From NCBI GenBank assembly GCA_937924035.1, contig CALDTK010000031.1:1-36650 (forward strand): 36,650 nucleotides of DNA, read 5' to 3'. This DNA is from an uncultured Saprospiraceae bacterium. GTDB taxonomy: Bacteria > Bacteroidota > Bacteroidia > Chitinophagales > Saprospiraceae. The translations under genes and the position numbers were made by a program. The notes under the pieces were generated by a model. The model was not told the origin of the DNA. It was given only the letters and a program-made list of their open reading frames with translations, and searched no databases. This document shows positions 7,753 through 17,748 of this stretch, piece by piece; the stretch's first letter is position 1, and each line of letters starts with the position of its first letter.

Positions 7753-10542
7753 GTGACTCTACCTACCCCCTTTCGCGTACTCTTCATTTCCTTACTCGTA
7801 CTGGTTGCGAGTGAGTCGGTTTTTGCGACGCACAACCGTGCCGGCGAGATTCGTGTAGAACAGCTTTCGGGCTTTACTGTACGAGCTACAGTTGTAACGT
7901 ACACTGCTTTTCAAGGCAACTCAAATGACGCTGATCGTGACTCCGTATTGGTTGAATGGGGTGACGGCACCGAAGAGTGGGTCATAAGAAGCAACGGGCC
8001 TGTGGTCGATGGCTTTCCAAACGGAGTTCGCCTAGGTGACAACATCAAGGTGAACATTTATACAACTACACATACGTACAGTGGACGAGGTCGATACGTC
8101 ATTGGAATGCAAGATCCTAACCGGGTCGACAATGTCCTCAACATTAATAATGGAGGTAGTACAGAAGTTCGCTTTTACATACGGACAGTTTTTACCTTCC
8201 TAGACCCGAATTTCCAAGGTCCAAACTCAACACCAGAGCTCTTACAACCCCCAATAGATGATGGCTGTGTAGATCAACGGTTCACGCACAACCCCAATGC
8301 ATTTGATCCAGATGGTGACTCATTGGCCTACCGTCTAGGAGTTCCGCTTCAAGGAGAAGGAATACCTGTTCCGAATTACCAATCTCCAAGCGAATTTGGA
8401 GGGATTGGTGGAGCGAGTTTCTTCACCTTAGATGAGACCACCGGTACTTTAACGTGGGACAGACCTAGGCGTCGAGGCGACTACAACGCTGTCATTTTGA
8501 TCATTAGCTACCGTAATGGCTTTGCGATCGACACCACTGTTCGGGATATGCAAATCTCGATCAAGGAATGCGATAATCTTCCTCCGGCGATTGTGGTCGA
8601 CAATGAATTTTGTCTCATCACAGGACAATCGCTCACTTTGGATCCTGTAGCAACTGCACCAATTTCAGAACCAGACCAAGAGGTACGCCTAGAAGCGACA
8701 AGTGCGACGTTTGATTTGCCATTCTCGCCTGCGACATGGAATGGCGACAGCCTTTACCATCCTCAACCTTGGACTCGACGGTATTCCTGGCAAACAGTAT
8801 GTGAACATACCGACCGATATCCCTATAATTTGATCTTCAAAGCAACCGATGACTTCGGCACTAACATTGGCGGCGAGACAGATTTGAGTTGGCTTGAGGT
8901 GGTACGCATTAAGGTGAGTGCTCCACCACCTGAGGACGTTCAGATTGATGCTGACAATGGCCTCATCGATTTAGACTGGGAATCACCCTATGCATGCGAA
9001 GACGCCGCAGATAATTTTTTCTACGGTTTTAGTGTGTGGCGCCGTGAAGGCTCTAATCCCTTTCCTTTTGATTCTTGTATGCAAGGTCTTAGTGGGCGGG
9101 GATACACCCGCATCTCTAATCGCACGTTAGACATGTCTGGTGGTCGCTATGTATTTACAGACGATAACATAGAACGTGGTCGAACGTATTGCTATCGAAT
9201 TCTCGGTCAGTTTGTACGCTATACTGCCACAGGGCGTCCTTTCAACCTCGTTGAAAGTCTTCCAAGCGCAGAAGTTTGCATACAGTCTTCTCGAGATTTA
9301 CCCCTCTTGACACGTGCAGATGTCCTCAATACAGATCCAACTTCAGGTTCGGTTGATGTGAGATGGACAGCACCGTTGGCCATTGACTTGGATACGATTG
9401 CCAATCCTGCGCCGTACACGTACGAAATCTTAAGAAGTGATGGCGTTGGAACAAACAACTTCAACCCAATTCCTGGAACATTGAACACTTACGCAAGCTT
9501 TGTTGCATTGCAAGCAGACACCATGTTTGTTGATCAGAACTTGAATACAGTGTCTCAAGGCTATACCTATGCTATACGATTCACCGCCAATGGTAGTGAC
9601 AATGGCATCGCACCGCTCCCTTCTTCCACAATCGATTTGAGTGTAGCCAGTACAGACCAACTCAACACCTTAGGGTGGGATTCTGAAACCTCGTGGGAAA
9701 ACACGCGCTATGAGGTGCTCCGACAAACGTTGACAGGATTTGACACTTTGGCGTCGGTAACCTCAACTACCTATGCTGATGCTGATGTCGAGAATGGAGT
9801 CGAATATTGCTACAAGATTTTGGGCTATGGCACGTATGGTGTTTCGACGATTCATTCACCGTTGCTCAACAATAGCCAAGAAGTATGTGGTATTCCAGTT
9901 GATACCGTTGGTCCTTGTCCACCGATAGTAAGCGTATCTACAATTTGTGACCTCTTAGAAGACCAGCAGAATATTCGTCCTCCGTTTTCGAATACGCTAT
10001 CTTATAGTTTTGGCGAAAGCTGCGAACCCGCTGGAGATTTAAGTGCGCTTCGTTTCTATGAACTATCTGATTCATTAGGCACCAACAGAACCTTACTTGG
10101 AGAGATTGATTACCCAATCGATTCTACTTTCCTAGTGGAGGATTTACTTGAAATCGCAGGTTGCTATGCGGTATCTGCTGTAGATTCTACAGGCAATGAA
10201 GGTCCACTTTCAGCTACTGTCTGTGTTCCCAATTGTCCTTTCTACTTGCTGCCGAATGTAATTACACCCAATGGTGACAATCAGCATGACGTGCTTCGTC
10301 CGAGGATCAATCGCTTTGTAGAGCGTGTTGACTTTTTACTCTATAATCGTTGGGGTGAACTTGTTTACCAAACCGAAGATCCTACACTGGGATGGGATGG
10401 TACGAACCTAAATGGTGAGCCCGTTTCTGATGGCACCTTCATCTATACATGCGAGGTGTTTCAGCGCTTGCCTGGAGGCGAAATTGAGCGTCTAAATGGC
10501 GAAGCGTTAAGTGGCAGTATTGAAGTCTTTAGAGGTAATTGA
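7753..10542 (+). CDS. Large secreted protein with fibronectin-like repeats and gliding-motility-associated (CHU_C type) C-terminal domain
   Basis: Listed ORF starts at 7666 inside rfbD; GTG at 7753 gives signal peptide VTLPTPFRVLFISLLVLVASESVFATHNRAGE. C-term NVITPNGDNQHDVLRP...FLLYNRWGELVYQTEDPTLGWDGTNLNGEPVSDGTFIYTCEV. Confidence 0.85.
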   Translation: MTLPTPFRVLFISLLVLVASESVFATHNRAGEIRVEQLSGFTVRATVVTYTAFQGNSNDADRDSVLVEWGDGTEEWVIRSNGPVVDGFPNGVRLGDNIKVNIYTTTHTYSGRGRYVIGMQDPNRVDNVLNINNGGSTEVRFYIRTVFTFLDPNFQGPNSTPELLQPPIDDGCVDQRFTHNPNAFDPDGDSLAYRLGVPLQGEGIPVPNYQSPSEFGGIGGASFFTLDETTGTLTWDRPRRRGDYNAVILIISYRNGFAIDTTVRDMQISIKECDNLPPAIVVDNEFCLITGQSLTLDPVATAPISEPDQEVRLEATSATFDLPFSPATWNGDSLYHPQPWTRRYSWQTVCEHTDRYPYNLIFKATDDFGTNIGGETDLSWLEVVRIKVSAPPPEDVQIDADNGLIDLDWESPYACEDAADNFFYGFSVWRREGSNPFPFDSCMQGLSGRGYTRISNRTLDMSGGRYVFTDDNIERGRTYCYRILGQFVRYTATGRPFNLVESLPSAEVCIQSSRDLPLLTRADVLNTDPTSGSVDVRWTAPLAIDLDTIANPAPYTYEILRSDGVGTNNFNPIPGTLNTYASFVALQADTMFVDQNLNTVSQGYTYAIRFTANGSDNGIAPLPSSTIDLSVASTDQLNTLGWDSETSWENTRYEVLRQTLTGFDTLASVTSTTYADADVENGVEYCYKILGYGTYGVSTIHSPLLNNSQEVCGIPVDTVGPCPPIVSVSTICDLLEDQQNIRPPFSNTLSYSFGESCEPAGDLSALRFYELSDSLGTNRTLLGEIDYPIDSTFLVEDLLEIAGCYAVSAVDSTGNEGPLSATVCVPNCPFYLLPNVITPNGDNQHDVLRPRINRFVERVDFLLYNRWGELVYQTEDPTLGWDGTNLNGEPVSDGTFIYTCEVFQRLPGGEIERLNGEALSGSIEVFRGN
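10007..10020 (+). repeat. Dispersed 14-mer GTTTTGGCGAAAGC
   Basis: Exact match, inside the CHU_C protein CDS. Confidence 0.9.
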
Positions 10543-10647
10543 TAAGTCACCTGTTCATCTATCGATGCTAGACTCCATGAACTCGTTTTGCTTTGTAAAC
10601 TTGCGAAGCCTTCGCTCGTTCTATTAGCTCACTCAACGATCAACATC

Positions 10648-11259
10648 TTGTTTACCGGAATCATTAAAGCCCTAGGCACCATTACTGCCATTGCGCATGA
10701 AGGCAGTAATATTCATGTTACGGTTGAATCTGCATTAGCCAATGAAGTAAGTATAGATCAAAGTGTAGCGCACGATGGGGTTTGCTTGACGATTACGTCT
10801 GTTTCTGCTTCCGCCAAAACCCATGTTGTAACGGCAATTCAAGAGACCTTAGATCGATCCACTTTAGGTGAATGGAGAGTTGGTCGACAAGTGAATTTGG
10901 AATTAGCGATGCAAGCAGGCGCACGTCTTGATGGACACATGGTACAAGGCCATGTGGATACGACAGGCGAGTGCACAAGTGTAGAGGATGTGGATGGAAG
11001 TTGGAACTATCGTTTCAAGTATGAGGCGCACCCAGAACGCATCTTAGTAGATAAAGGAAGCATTTGCATTAATGGGGTTAGCCTTACCGTGGTTGACCCA
11101 ACTATAGATTCCTTCGGAGTATCAATTATCCCATATACTTACGAGCATACGACTTTCAAAAACATGAAGCCCGGTTCGAAGATCAACTTGGAGTTTGATG
11201 TGATCGGCAAGTATGTGGTTCGTTATGCGAAATTGTATCGCGAAGGGAAGCAATCCTAA
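10648..11259 (+). CDS. ribE: Riboflavin synthase alpha subunit
   Basis: Canonical N-terminus (L/M)FTGIIKALG begins at TTG 10648, downstream of the listed ATG 10588; two lumazine-binding repeats; MVQGHVDTTG, GSICINGVSLTV. Confidence 0.92.
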   Translation: MFTGIIKALGTITAIAHEGSNIHVTVESALANEVSIDQSVAHDGVCLTITSVSASAKTHVVTAIQETLDRSTLGEWRVGRQVNLELAMQAGARLDGHMVQGHVDTTGECTSVEDVDGSWNYRFKYEAHPERILVDKGSICINGVSLTVVDPTIDSFGVSIIPYTYEHTTFKNMKPGSKINLEFDVIGKYVVRYAKLYREGKQS

Positions 11260-11334
11260 AAAGGGAAAGCTTCTAAAGTCCAAGCGCATATCTTGAGAGC
11301 ATCAGCTTTTTATGCATCGGCGCCATGATTCTTT

Positions 11335-11390
11335 AGAATTTCCTTTCGACTATAGACTATTAAATAAGGTCCACAGTCAAAAGGAAATCT
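11335..11390. terminator. Inverted repeat between convergent genes, possible terminator or mRNA-end hairpin
   Basis: agaatttcctttcgact (11335-11351) pairs with agtcaaaaggaaatct (11375-11390), near complete; no strong T-tract seen. Confidence 0.45.
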
Positions 11391-11436
11391 AATTCGAATA
11401 AAATAGCTTTGTTGTCTTGTTCGGTAAATTTTAAAC

Positions 11437-13008
11437 TTAGCGTATTTGAGCTACCGTAAACGACTTTTGCCTACCCTCAATTTCTACATTTAAAATCACA
11501 ACCCCTTTGTAATCTACAATCGGTTGCCAAGAATTCAGCTGGATTTCCTGAGACGAAAGGTGAACGCCTGCAGTATTAAATTGTGACACAGTAGCTTGAA
11601 GGTCTTGGTCAGCTTTCAAGAAGTATTGGCCGTTATTAGTTAAAAGTTCAAGGTCGAGCAAAATTGGAGACTGTACACCAGTCGCGACATCTAAGTCAAT
11701 ACTAAAAATCTCAGCTCCAACAGCTGCATCGAGTTTACTTGCAAAGTACAAGACCCCTCCAGTTGCACCTATTGGACGTACGGATCGAATTTCAGTAGAT
11801 CTTAGTGGATCAAAATCATAAACTGTTGTAGCATCTCCAGTCTCCATATCTACGAGCGTCAACTTGGGCCTGAAATTATTAGAAACCCCTTCACCATAAA
11901 GCGAGTATTTACCAAAACTGATAAAATCTGTTTGCTGAGGTTCTAACTCTTTCACTTGTCGAGTCCCAGCCTCAGTACCATCTGTAAAGATTAGAAAGTC
12001 GTCGCTAAACACACCTCCGCTGCTGATGAATGCATACTTATCGTTATGCACGGCCACCTTCATTGTTGCACCTTGCGTGTAAGATGCCTCAGATTCAGAA
12101 ACTACTTTTTCAATAGTTGGTGTTGCTCCAGATACGTTGTAAAACCCGCTTGAAACTTTCCAGCAAAGGGCGGATTTAGTTGAAAGTGGATTAATCCTCG
12201 CTGCCAAGCCTCCGTCTATTGAGAAGGTCTCAATTACTCCAGTCGTTGGACGATAGATATAATTATCTTCAAAATCAGCATCGAAAGAAGACTGGGTACT
12301 AAACATTAAGGCTCCATCAAGGTCGGTCAATCCAAAGGCTGTAGAAAATCGCGATGTACTTTCGATCATTCCTTTAAAGGCAGCCGAATCACCTTCGACT
12401 GCATATAATTCCCAGTTATTTCCTCGTTGATAGAGGAATGCGATTTCATCTAGATAAGTGGTGTATACAGGACTTGCTTGACGTCCTGAAATAAAAAGGT
12501 TAGCACCTTCTGTGATGTTTTGAAAGTTCGTGCCATCGGCCGTGCGGTAGAGTATGTTATCGTAGCTGAAATACAGATTGCCAGACGCTGATACAACAAG
12601 CCTAGATAACGAAGCACTAGGAGTACCGGTTGGAAACACTTTTTCGGTTCCTGCCTCAGTCCCATCAGTAACCCAAAGTGCTGTACCTCCTGTGCCATCG
12701 TTCGCAGAGAAATAGACTTTGCCGTTAAATTCAGTGAAAGACCTAGGGTCAGATTCCTGATCTCCAACATTAATGTCCTTGACGATGGTAATCGAGTTGC
12801 CTGTGATTTTTGCCAACTCTAATCCTGTTGAAGGAGAAGATAAGGGCATAAGTAGGCTACCATCATAAACGATGCCTTGATAGTTAAAGTCATCAACCGA
12901 TCCATCACCACCAGGTGTAAAGTCTTGAACAAGCTGAGGGACTTGTGCAGCAAGAATTGAGGAGATGAAAAGGAGTAAAAAAGCAGTAGAAAAGAAGCGT
13001 TGGAACAT
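11437..13008 (-). CDS. Secreted protein with DGT-type repeats (WVTDGTEAGT)
   Basis: Signal peptide MFQRFFSTAFLLLFISSILAAQ; repeats ALWVTDGTEAGTEKVF and LIFTDGTEAGTRQVKE. Confidence 0.7.
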   Translation of the reverse strand: MFQRFFSTAFLLLFISSILAAQVPQLVQDFTPGGDGSVDDFNYQGIVYDGSLLMPLSSPSTGLELAKITGNSITIVKDINVGDQESDPRSFTEFNGKVYFSANDGTGGTALWVTDGTEAGTEKVFPTGTPSASLSRLVVSASGNLYFSYDNILYRTADGTNFQNITEGANLFISGRQASPVYTTYLDEIAFLYQRGNNWELYAVEGDSAAFKGMIESTSRFSTAFGLTDLDGALMFSTQSSFDADFEDNYIYRPTTGVIETFSIDGGLAARINPLSTKSALCWKVSSGFYNVSGATPTIEKVVSESEASYTQGATMKVAVHNDKYAFISSGGVFSDDFLIFTDGTEAGTRQVKELEPQQTDFISFGKYSLYGEGVSNNFRPKLTLVDMETGDATTVYDFDPLRSTEIRSVRPIGATGGVLYFASKLDAAVGAEIFSIDLDVATGVQSPILLDLELLTNNGQYFLKADQDLQATVSQFNTAGVHLSSQEIQLNSWQPIVDYKGVVILNVEIEGRQKSFTVAQIR

Positions 13009-13321
13009 AAGTAAAATGTATTTAGAGTAATGGTTTGCCTCCTTTTAGAAGCAAAGGAAAGGCATTAAAAGTAATTTATTGGCTTCTCTCCAATCCACCA
13101 AATTTTCCTGGAAATGAATTGTTGGAAACTACATTTATCCTGCAGATTTTCCTTATTTCTTGCAATTGGTACCGCTATGAGCGGAGTTGCAATGACTCTT
13201 GTTGATGAAACACTTAACCTTGTTCCAAACAGGCGACAAATATGAACTCAACAGATGCTCTTGCCTGTAGCAAAACTCTCGGTATACCTATCTTAAAGGT
13301 GCCCGAACCTAGTCTCTTAAA

Positions 13322-13335
13322 GTTTTGGCGAAAGC
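13322..13335 (+). repeat. Dispersed 14-mer
   Basis: Exact gttttggcgaaagc, intergenic. Confidence 0.95.
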
Positions 13336-13436
13336 TGAAAAATAGCTTCGGAAGCTCATATCCTTAGAGGTAAGTGAGACAGTTTCCTTGACTTCCAACT
13401 CCTTAGAAGTTGATCCTGATGTTTTATTTGACTAGC

Positions 13437-15959
13437 CTACAGCCTAATCATCATCTGATCAACCTGCTGGGCACCTTTTATCTCAATGCTGTATAAGCCA
13501 GCTGAAAGGTTTTGTAGATGAAGCTGTTCGATTTTTGCTCCTGATGCCTGAATTGCAGTTTCCCAGGTCTTTACGACCTTACCGCTCATATCTATCACCC
13601 GAATGTGAACATCCTCATTTACTCCCCAATCATTGAGTTGCAGTATTCCAGAACCTTGCGCGAGTGGATTAGGATAAACTTCGATCGACTTATTATCACT
13701 TTTGATCGTTACAGCTACGATGTCTGACTCTGCTTGAGTACCATCAACATCTACGCTGATAAGCTTGTAATAGTGAATCCCAGACGCACTGTTCGGGTGC
13801 ACCACACTATATGAAGACTTTTGCTTCGCTTCAGTGGTCGCAATCTTTTCCCAGTATTCAGTTTCGCTTTTATGAAAGATCTGATACTCATACAGATCAA
13901 CCTCGTTAGCTACAGTCCAGCTTAAATCGACAGTGCTTTTCTTAGGTGTTGCTTCGAAAGAAACGAGCTCCACAGGGAGTGGAACTGAAAGGGTAAGGCC
14001 ATAGTCTTCAACCTCTTGAAAGCTCGAGTTTGTGCACCCGTTAACCCCTGCACCACTTGAAGTACCTACCGCAATTATTCGCATCCGAAGAATTTGATTC
14101 TGGACAGCACCGGCAGGTAGGTTTAGTGTTCCAGTTACAGGGACATCTGCACTAGAACTAAATCCAACACCTGTTACAGTTTGTGATAAATACTCTTCGC
14201 TAGCTGCAAATGTTCCGTCATTATTTGCATCTACATAAACCTCGACTGTTTGCGTATTGGCATTGTTAATAGTGGCACTAAAAGGAATTGAACTAGAACT
14301 CGATGTCCCCATAAACTGACATGACCAATCTGAGTAAGCATTTCCAGTTTGACCTGCGTCACCCGTTGTATTATTAATCCCCGCAACTGTTACATTTCTC
14401 ACACCAATCGCAAAGAAGCCCGTAGTAGAGGTGTTGGTTGTATTTGGTGTGCAGCTCGCTGCAGTTGGTGGTGAATCTGCAATTACGTCTACTGATCCGG
14501 ACCCTGACACAGTAACGCTACTCCCGCAATCCGAATTTGAACTTGATAAATTGATGGTCTTGATTCCTGTTGTTGAATAGGAAATTGTAGGATCAGTAGC
14601 TGTAGAGCTAGCTGGGGATGCTCCAGTCATTGTCCAAGAGAACCCTCCTGCATTCCGGCCAGACCTATTATCTATAGTGATTTGCTGCCCGATACATAAT
14701 TGAGAAGGAGTCAAAAAATTCACCTTAGGACTTCCGGTTAGCTGATAAGTACCATCAACACAAGCAGTAGCACTTACACGTGCTTCAAATTCAGCAGTTG
14801 ACTGAGAAGACCAACTTGTGGTATTGTTTATTGCAGGGGCCATAATAAACCCTGATCCGGAGGCATCGTGCGTTATTCCAAAATTATGTCCCGTCTCGTG
14901 AGAGGCGAGTACTCTTAGTTGCCAAGCTGATGTTGTAAAATTTTCAAAAATCGCTACCCTACTGTTTTCAGTACAAACTCCTGGACGACGAGCTACACCG
15001 ACGGCAGAGCTTGTATTTCCCACGATGTCTCTTTCTACCCAAATTTGAGAAAGGTCATATGAAGAAGTAAATCCACTACCGCTTTGTCCCCACGTATTGA
15101 AGTTGGTTAGTAAGGTACTTGCAGACGTTGAGCTTGTAAGTGTGGTCTCTAAACTTGTGGTGGCAGTTGTACTCACATATTGCTCTACAATAGTAAACTC
15201 AACGTCTTCTTGAAAAATGCCTTGATAGTCCGTTTCCATCGAATTAATAACACCCACAATGAATGCTTCAGTAGCTGCAACCGTACCATAGGTCGTAAAC
15301 ATTTCAAAGTCGGAAGCGATGGCAAGATCGATCTTGATACACTGCCCCCCAATTCTTTGCTGATGTTGCCGATTCCGAACACTCTTCTGGAAGTCCTCAA
15401 TCTTGTCCTCTGTAGCCTGATATCCACAAGTATGATTCTCATCTAGTATCACATCAGAAACACGATACATAAGGAAGGTACCAGGTGCAGCTTCAGGAAT
15501 AAGGTGCTGTGCTGGTTCTATGTACCATGCGCCGCCGTTGTATGGTAACTGGCCTTGAATGAAATTCTCAGTAATGGTTAAGCTTGCGCCAAAACCAGAT
15601 ATCTTCTCTCCTTGAAAAGTACGTATCGGAGAATATGTACGTGCACCAACACCAAATTCATCCTCAACTCGTAAAGAATAACTTGGTGCAAGTTGACTAA
15701 CTTCTTCAAGGTTTATTGCAATCTGCTCACCGTTAGGTAGGTCGAGTGAAAACACGGACCCTCGATCCAGTTGCAATAGTAGTTTTTGCGTATTGATTTT
15801 GACCAATTGGTACTCCTTAATCACTCTGTCAACGATAGTCGTTGAATTAGGCTGTGGAGCCGCATCCAGTTTGAGTTGTTGGGCGATCAGATCAGAACAG
15901 AAAAGATTGCCTGCAAAAAACAAGAATAGTGTTAGAAAACCTGAGAGTAGTGTGCGCAT
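13437..15959 (-). CDS. Secreted zinc metalloprotease (reprolysin/M12-like) with GEVED-like domain and T9SS C-terminal domain
   Basis: HETGHNFGITHD zinc site; PKKSTVDLSWTVANEVD; C-term IEVYPNPLAQGSGILQLND...LHLQNLSAGLYSIEIKG. Confidence 0.9.
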   Translation of the reverse strand: MRTLLSGFLTLFLFFAGNLFCSDLIAQQLKLDAAPQPNSTTIVDRVIKEYQLVKINTQKLLLQLDRGSVFSLDLPNGEQIAINLEEVSQLAPSYSLRVEDEFGVGARTYSPIRTFQGEKISGFGASLTITENFIQGQLPYNGGAWYIEPAQHLIPEAAPGTFLMYRVSDVILDENHTCGYQATEDKIEDFQKSVRNRQHQQRIGGQCIKIDLAIASDFEMFTTYGTVAATEAFIVGVINSMETDYQGIFQEDVEFTIVEQYVSTTATTSLETTLTSSTSASTLLTNFNTWGQSGSGFTSSYDLSQIWVERDIVGNTSSAVGVARRPGVCTENSRVAIFENFTTSAWQLRVLASHETGHNFGITHDASGSGFIMAPAINNTTSWSSQSTAEFEARVSATACVDGTYQLTGSPKVNFLTPSQLCIGQQITIDNRSGRNAGGFSWTMTGASPASSTATDPTISYSTTGIKTINLSSSNSDCGSSVTVSGSGSVDVIADSPPTAASCTPNTTNTSTTGFFAIGVRNVTVAGINNTTGDAGQTGNAYSDWSCQFMGTSSSSSIPFSATINNANTQTVEVYVDANNDGTFAASEEYLSQTVTGVGFSSSADVPVTGTLNLPAGAVQNQILRMRIIAVGTSSGAGVNGCTNSSFQEVEDYGLTLSVPLPVELVSFEATPKKSTVDLSWTVANEVDLYEYQIFHKSETEYWEKIATTEAKQKSSYSVVHPNSASGIHYYKLISVDVDGTQAESDIVAVTIKSDNKSIEVYPNPLAQGSGILQLNDWGVNEDVHIRVIDMSGKVVKTWETAIQASGAKIEQLHLQNLSAGLYSIEIKGAQQVDQMMIRL

Positions 15960-16329
15960 TGTGAGAGACTTTGAATAAGGCTAATTTAAGGCGAAAAGTT
16001 GACGCCACACAATACATTTAAGTCATTTTCAAAAGACATAAGTCGCTGATAAAAAGACATTTACCATCAAATGAATACCGTTACAGCCCGTCTTCACAGA
16101 CTAAGTCAAGGAATTTATCCCTAGAAACTTAAGCGTTGCATTCCTTTGCTCAACCTTTCCCAACACCCTGCTTTGCCCATAAGTCGAACGGCAAAAGACG
16201 ACTCATTTGCTTAGTGCCTAGTAAGCCTTTATGGTCTCCTATAAAACTTGGATAAATGATGAAAAATTACATTGAACTTTAAGAACTAACAATAGAATGG
16301 ATATCATAGACAATGAGCACATCGAATAA

Positions 16330-16695
16330 AAACAAGTATTCAACCTTTTTCGACCAATCGCTCTCTTACTCGAATGGCCTTTGGTTGTGCTCACGCTTTT
16401 GGGAATTTCACTTGGAAATGAAGAGGTAAAAACGTTTGCGGTTTTATCTCTCTCTGAACAGGATCTAATACGAACTGACTAATTATTCTTAGAAGTATAC
16501 TTCGAGCCAGGCACAGACACAGTATTGAATGGTAAAATTGGCCCTAACAATAGCACTGAAGCCAATGAATTTTACTACGCCCGGCAATCGAAAATCCCCA
16601 TCATCGATGGTACTATTTGTCGGCCTTTCTTTTGTCCATCATTGTCAACACACGATCGTAGTTGTGCGGAACCAATCGAAAATATTGTAGTGTGA
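16330..16695 (+). pseudogene. Decayed membrane/secreted protein fragment, single frame with one in-frame stop
   Basis: Same-frame reading KQVFNLFRPIALLLEWPLVVLTLLGISLGNEEVKTFAVLSLSEQDLIRTD*LFLEVYFEPGTDTVLNGKIGPNNSTEANEFYYARQSKIPIIDGTICRPFF...IENIVV*; not in the ORF track. Confidence 0.4.
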
Positions 16696-16882
16696 CTGTT
16701 TGCTGTAAGTACTCTCGCTCCAAGCGTGTATCTCAGTCTGACCTAATTATAGATTGGGTATAATGTATCTATATTACGACAATAACCAGCAACCAAAGAC
16801 CTATACACCTGAAAGGTTGCAGTGTACACAAGACTTACCTAAAAGACAAGCGAGCTATTTCTGGGGTTTACTCAAAAAACTC

Positions 16883-17704
16883 CTATTGCCTCGAAAGCTC
16901 ACTTACCCCTATCATAACTCCAAACCTTCCATCATGCCCATCTTCTCGAATACGAGGGTCGAAGACGCGTGAGACAAACCCATCCAAATAAAGCGCCTGC
17001 TTGCAACCCAATTTTCGAAAATAGTTGGCAAATGAATAAAAGTTAACAGGGCGCTTTGACATCGCAAGATGAATCCGACCATCAGGCAATATCCCGACCC
17101 CGTTCCTAATATTTAAATTAGTCGAGTTTTGACGAAAGGCAGAATGCACTACTCCATCAATAAGCAACATTGGCCCCGACTGGGTAGCAAAAGAAGGGTT
17201 AATATCTGACCGATATGTGCTAGTTTGTATGACATGACCTGCACCTACAGAATCTATGTAAAAGACACCATTGGGCATCAAATAGAAATTACCTTCCCCT
17301 TTGCCTGTATCAAGAGCGCTCAACTCCTTACCCTCTTCAATATATAGGCCCACAGGAGAATATCCCTTAGAAAACATGCCACCGTTCATCGCAAAAACGA
17401 GATCCTGATTAGATTTTTTGACGTGACCGTCTAGCGCATTAAAATGTCGCATCGGCTCACCGTTTGCACCAAGCCAATACGTCTGAACAATCTGTAACGC
17501 CGGTGAAACTGTAAAGGATATATAATTTGAATCGAGTTGCTTATTTGATTCTAAAACATCCACCCTACCCTCCTCAATAGAAGTAAAAGGTTCAACTTTT
17601 TTATTTGAACATGAAACTAAAAAAAGAACAACCAATAACACCGACACACTATTGACAAATAATCTACACCATTCCCTTAAAGTATTCGTCATACCAAAAA
17701 CCAT
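16883..17704 (-). CDS. Phosphodiester glycosidase (NAGPA/DUF2233) domain protein, probable lipoprotein
   Basis: LLVVLFLVSCSNKK lipobox; FAMNGGMFSKGYSPVGLYIEEGKEL...GPMLLIDG...RNGVGILPDGRIHLAMS...ALYLDGFVSRVF. Confidence 0.85.
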   Translation of the reverse strand: MVFGMTNTLREWCRLFVNSVSVLLVVLFLVSCSNKKVEPFTSIEEGRVDVLESNKQLDSNYISFTVSPALQIVQTYWLGANGEPMRHFNALDGHVKKSNQDLVFAMNGGMFSKGYSPVGLYIEEGKELSALDTGKGEGNFYLMPNGVFYIDSVGAGHVIQTSTYRSDINPSFATQSGPMLLIDGVVHSAFRQNSTNLNIRNGVGILPDGRIHLAMSKRPVNFYSFANYFRKLGCKQALYLDGFVSRVFDPRIREDGHDGRFGVMIGVSELSRQ

Positions 17705-17748
17705 TTAGATTATAAAGAATGAAGCGAATAGTGCTAAGCTTTTGAAGA

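Noticed and set aside
13160-13192. ttgcaa...ccgct-atg-agcgg...ttgcaa hairpin
   Set aside because: Short stems and no T-tract or tRNA features; weak evidence.
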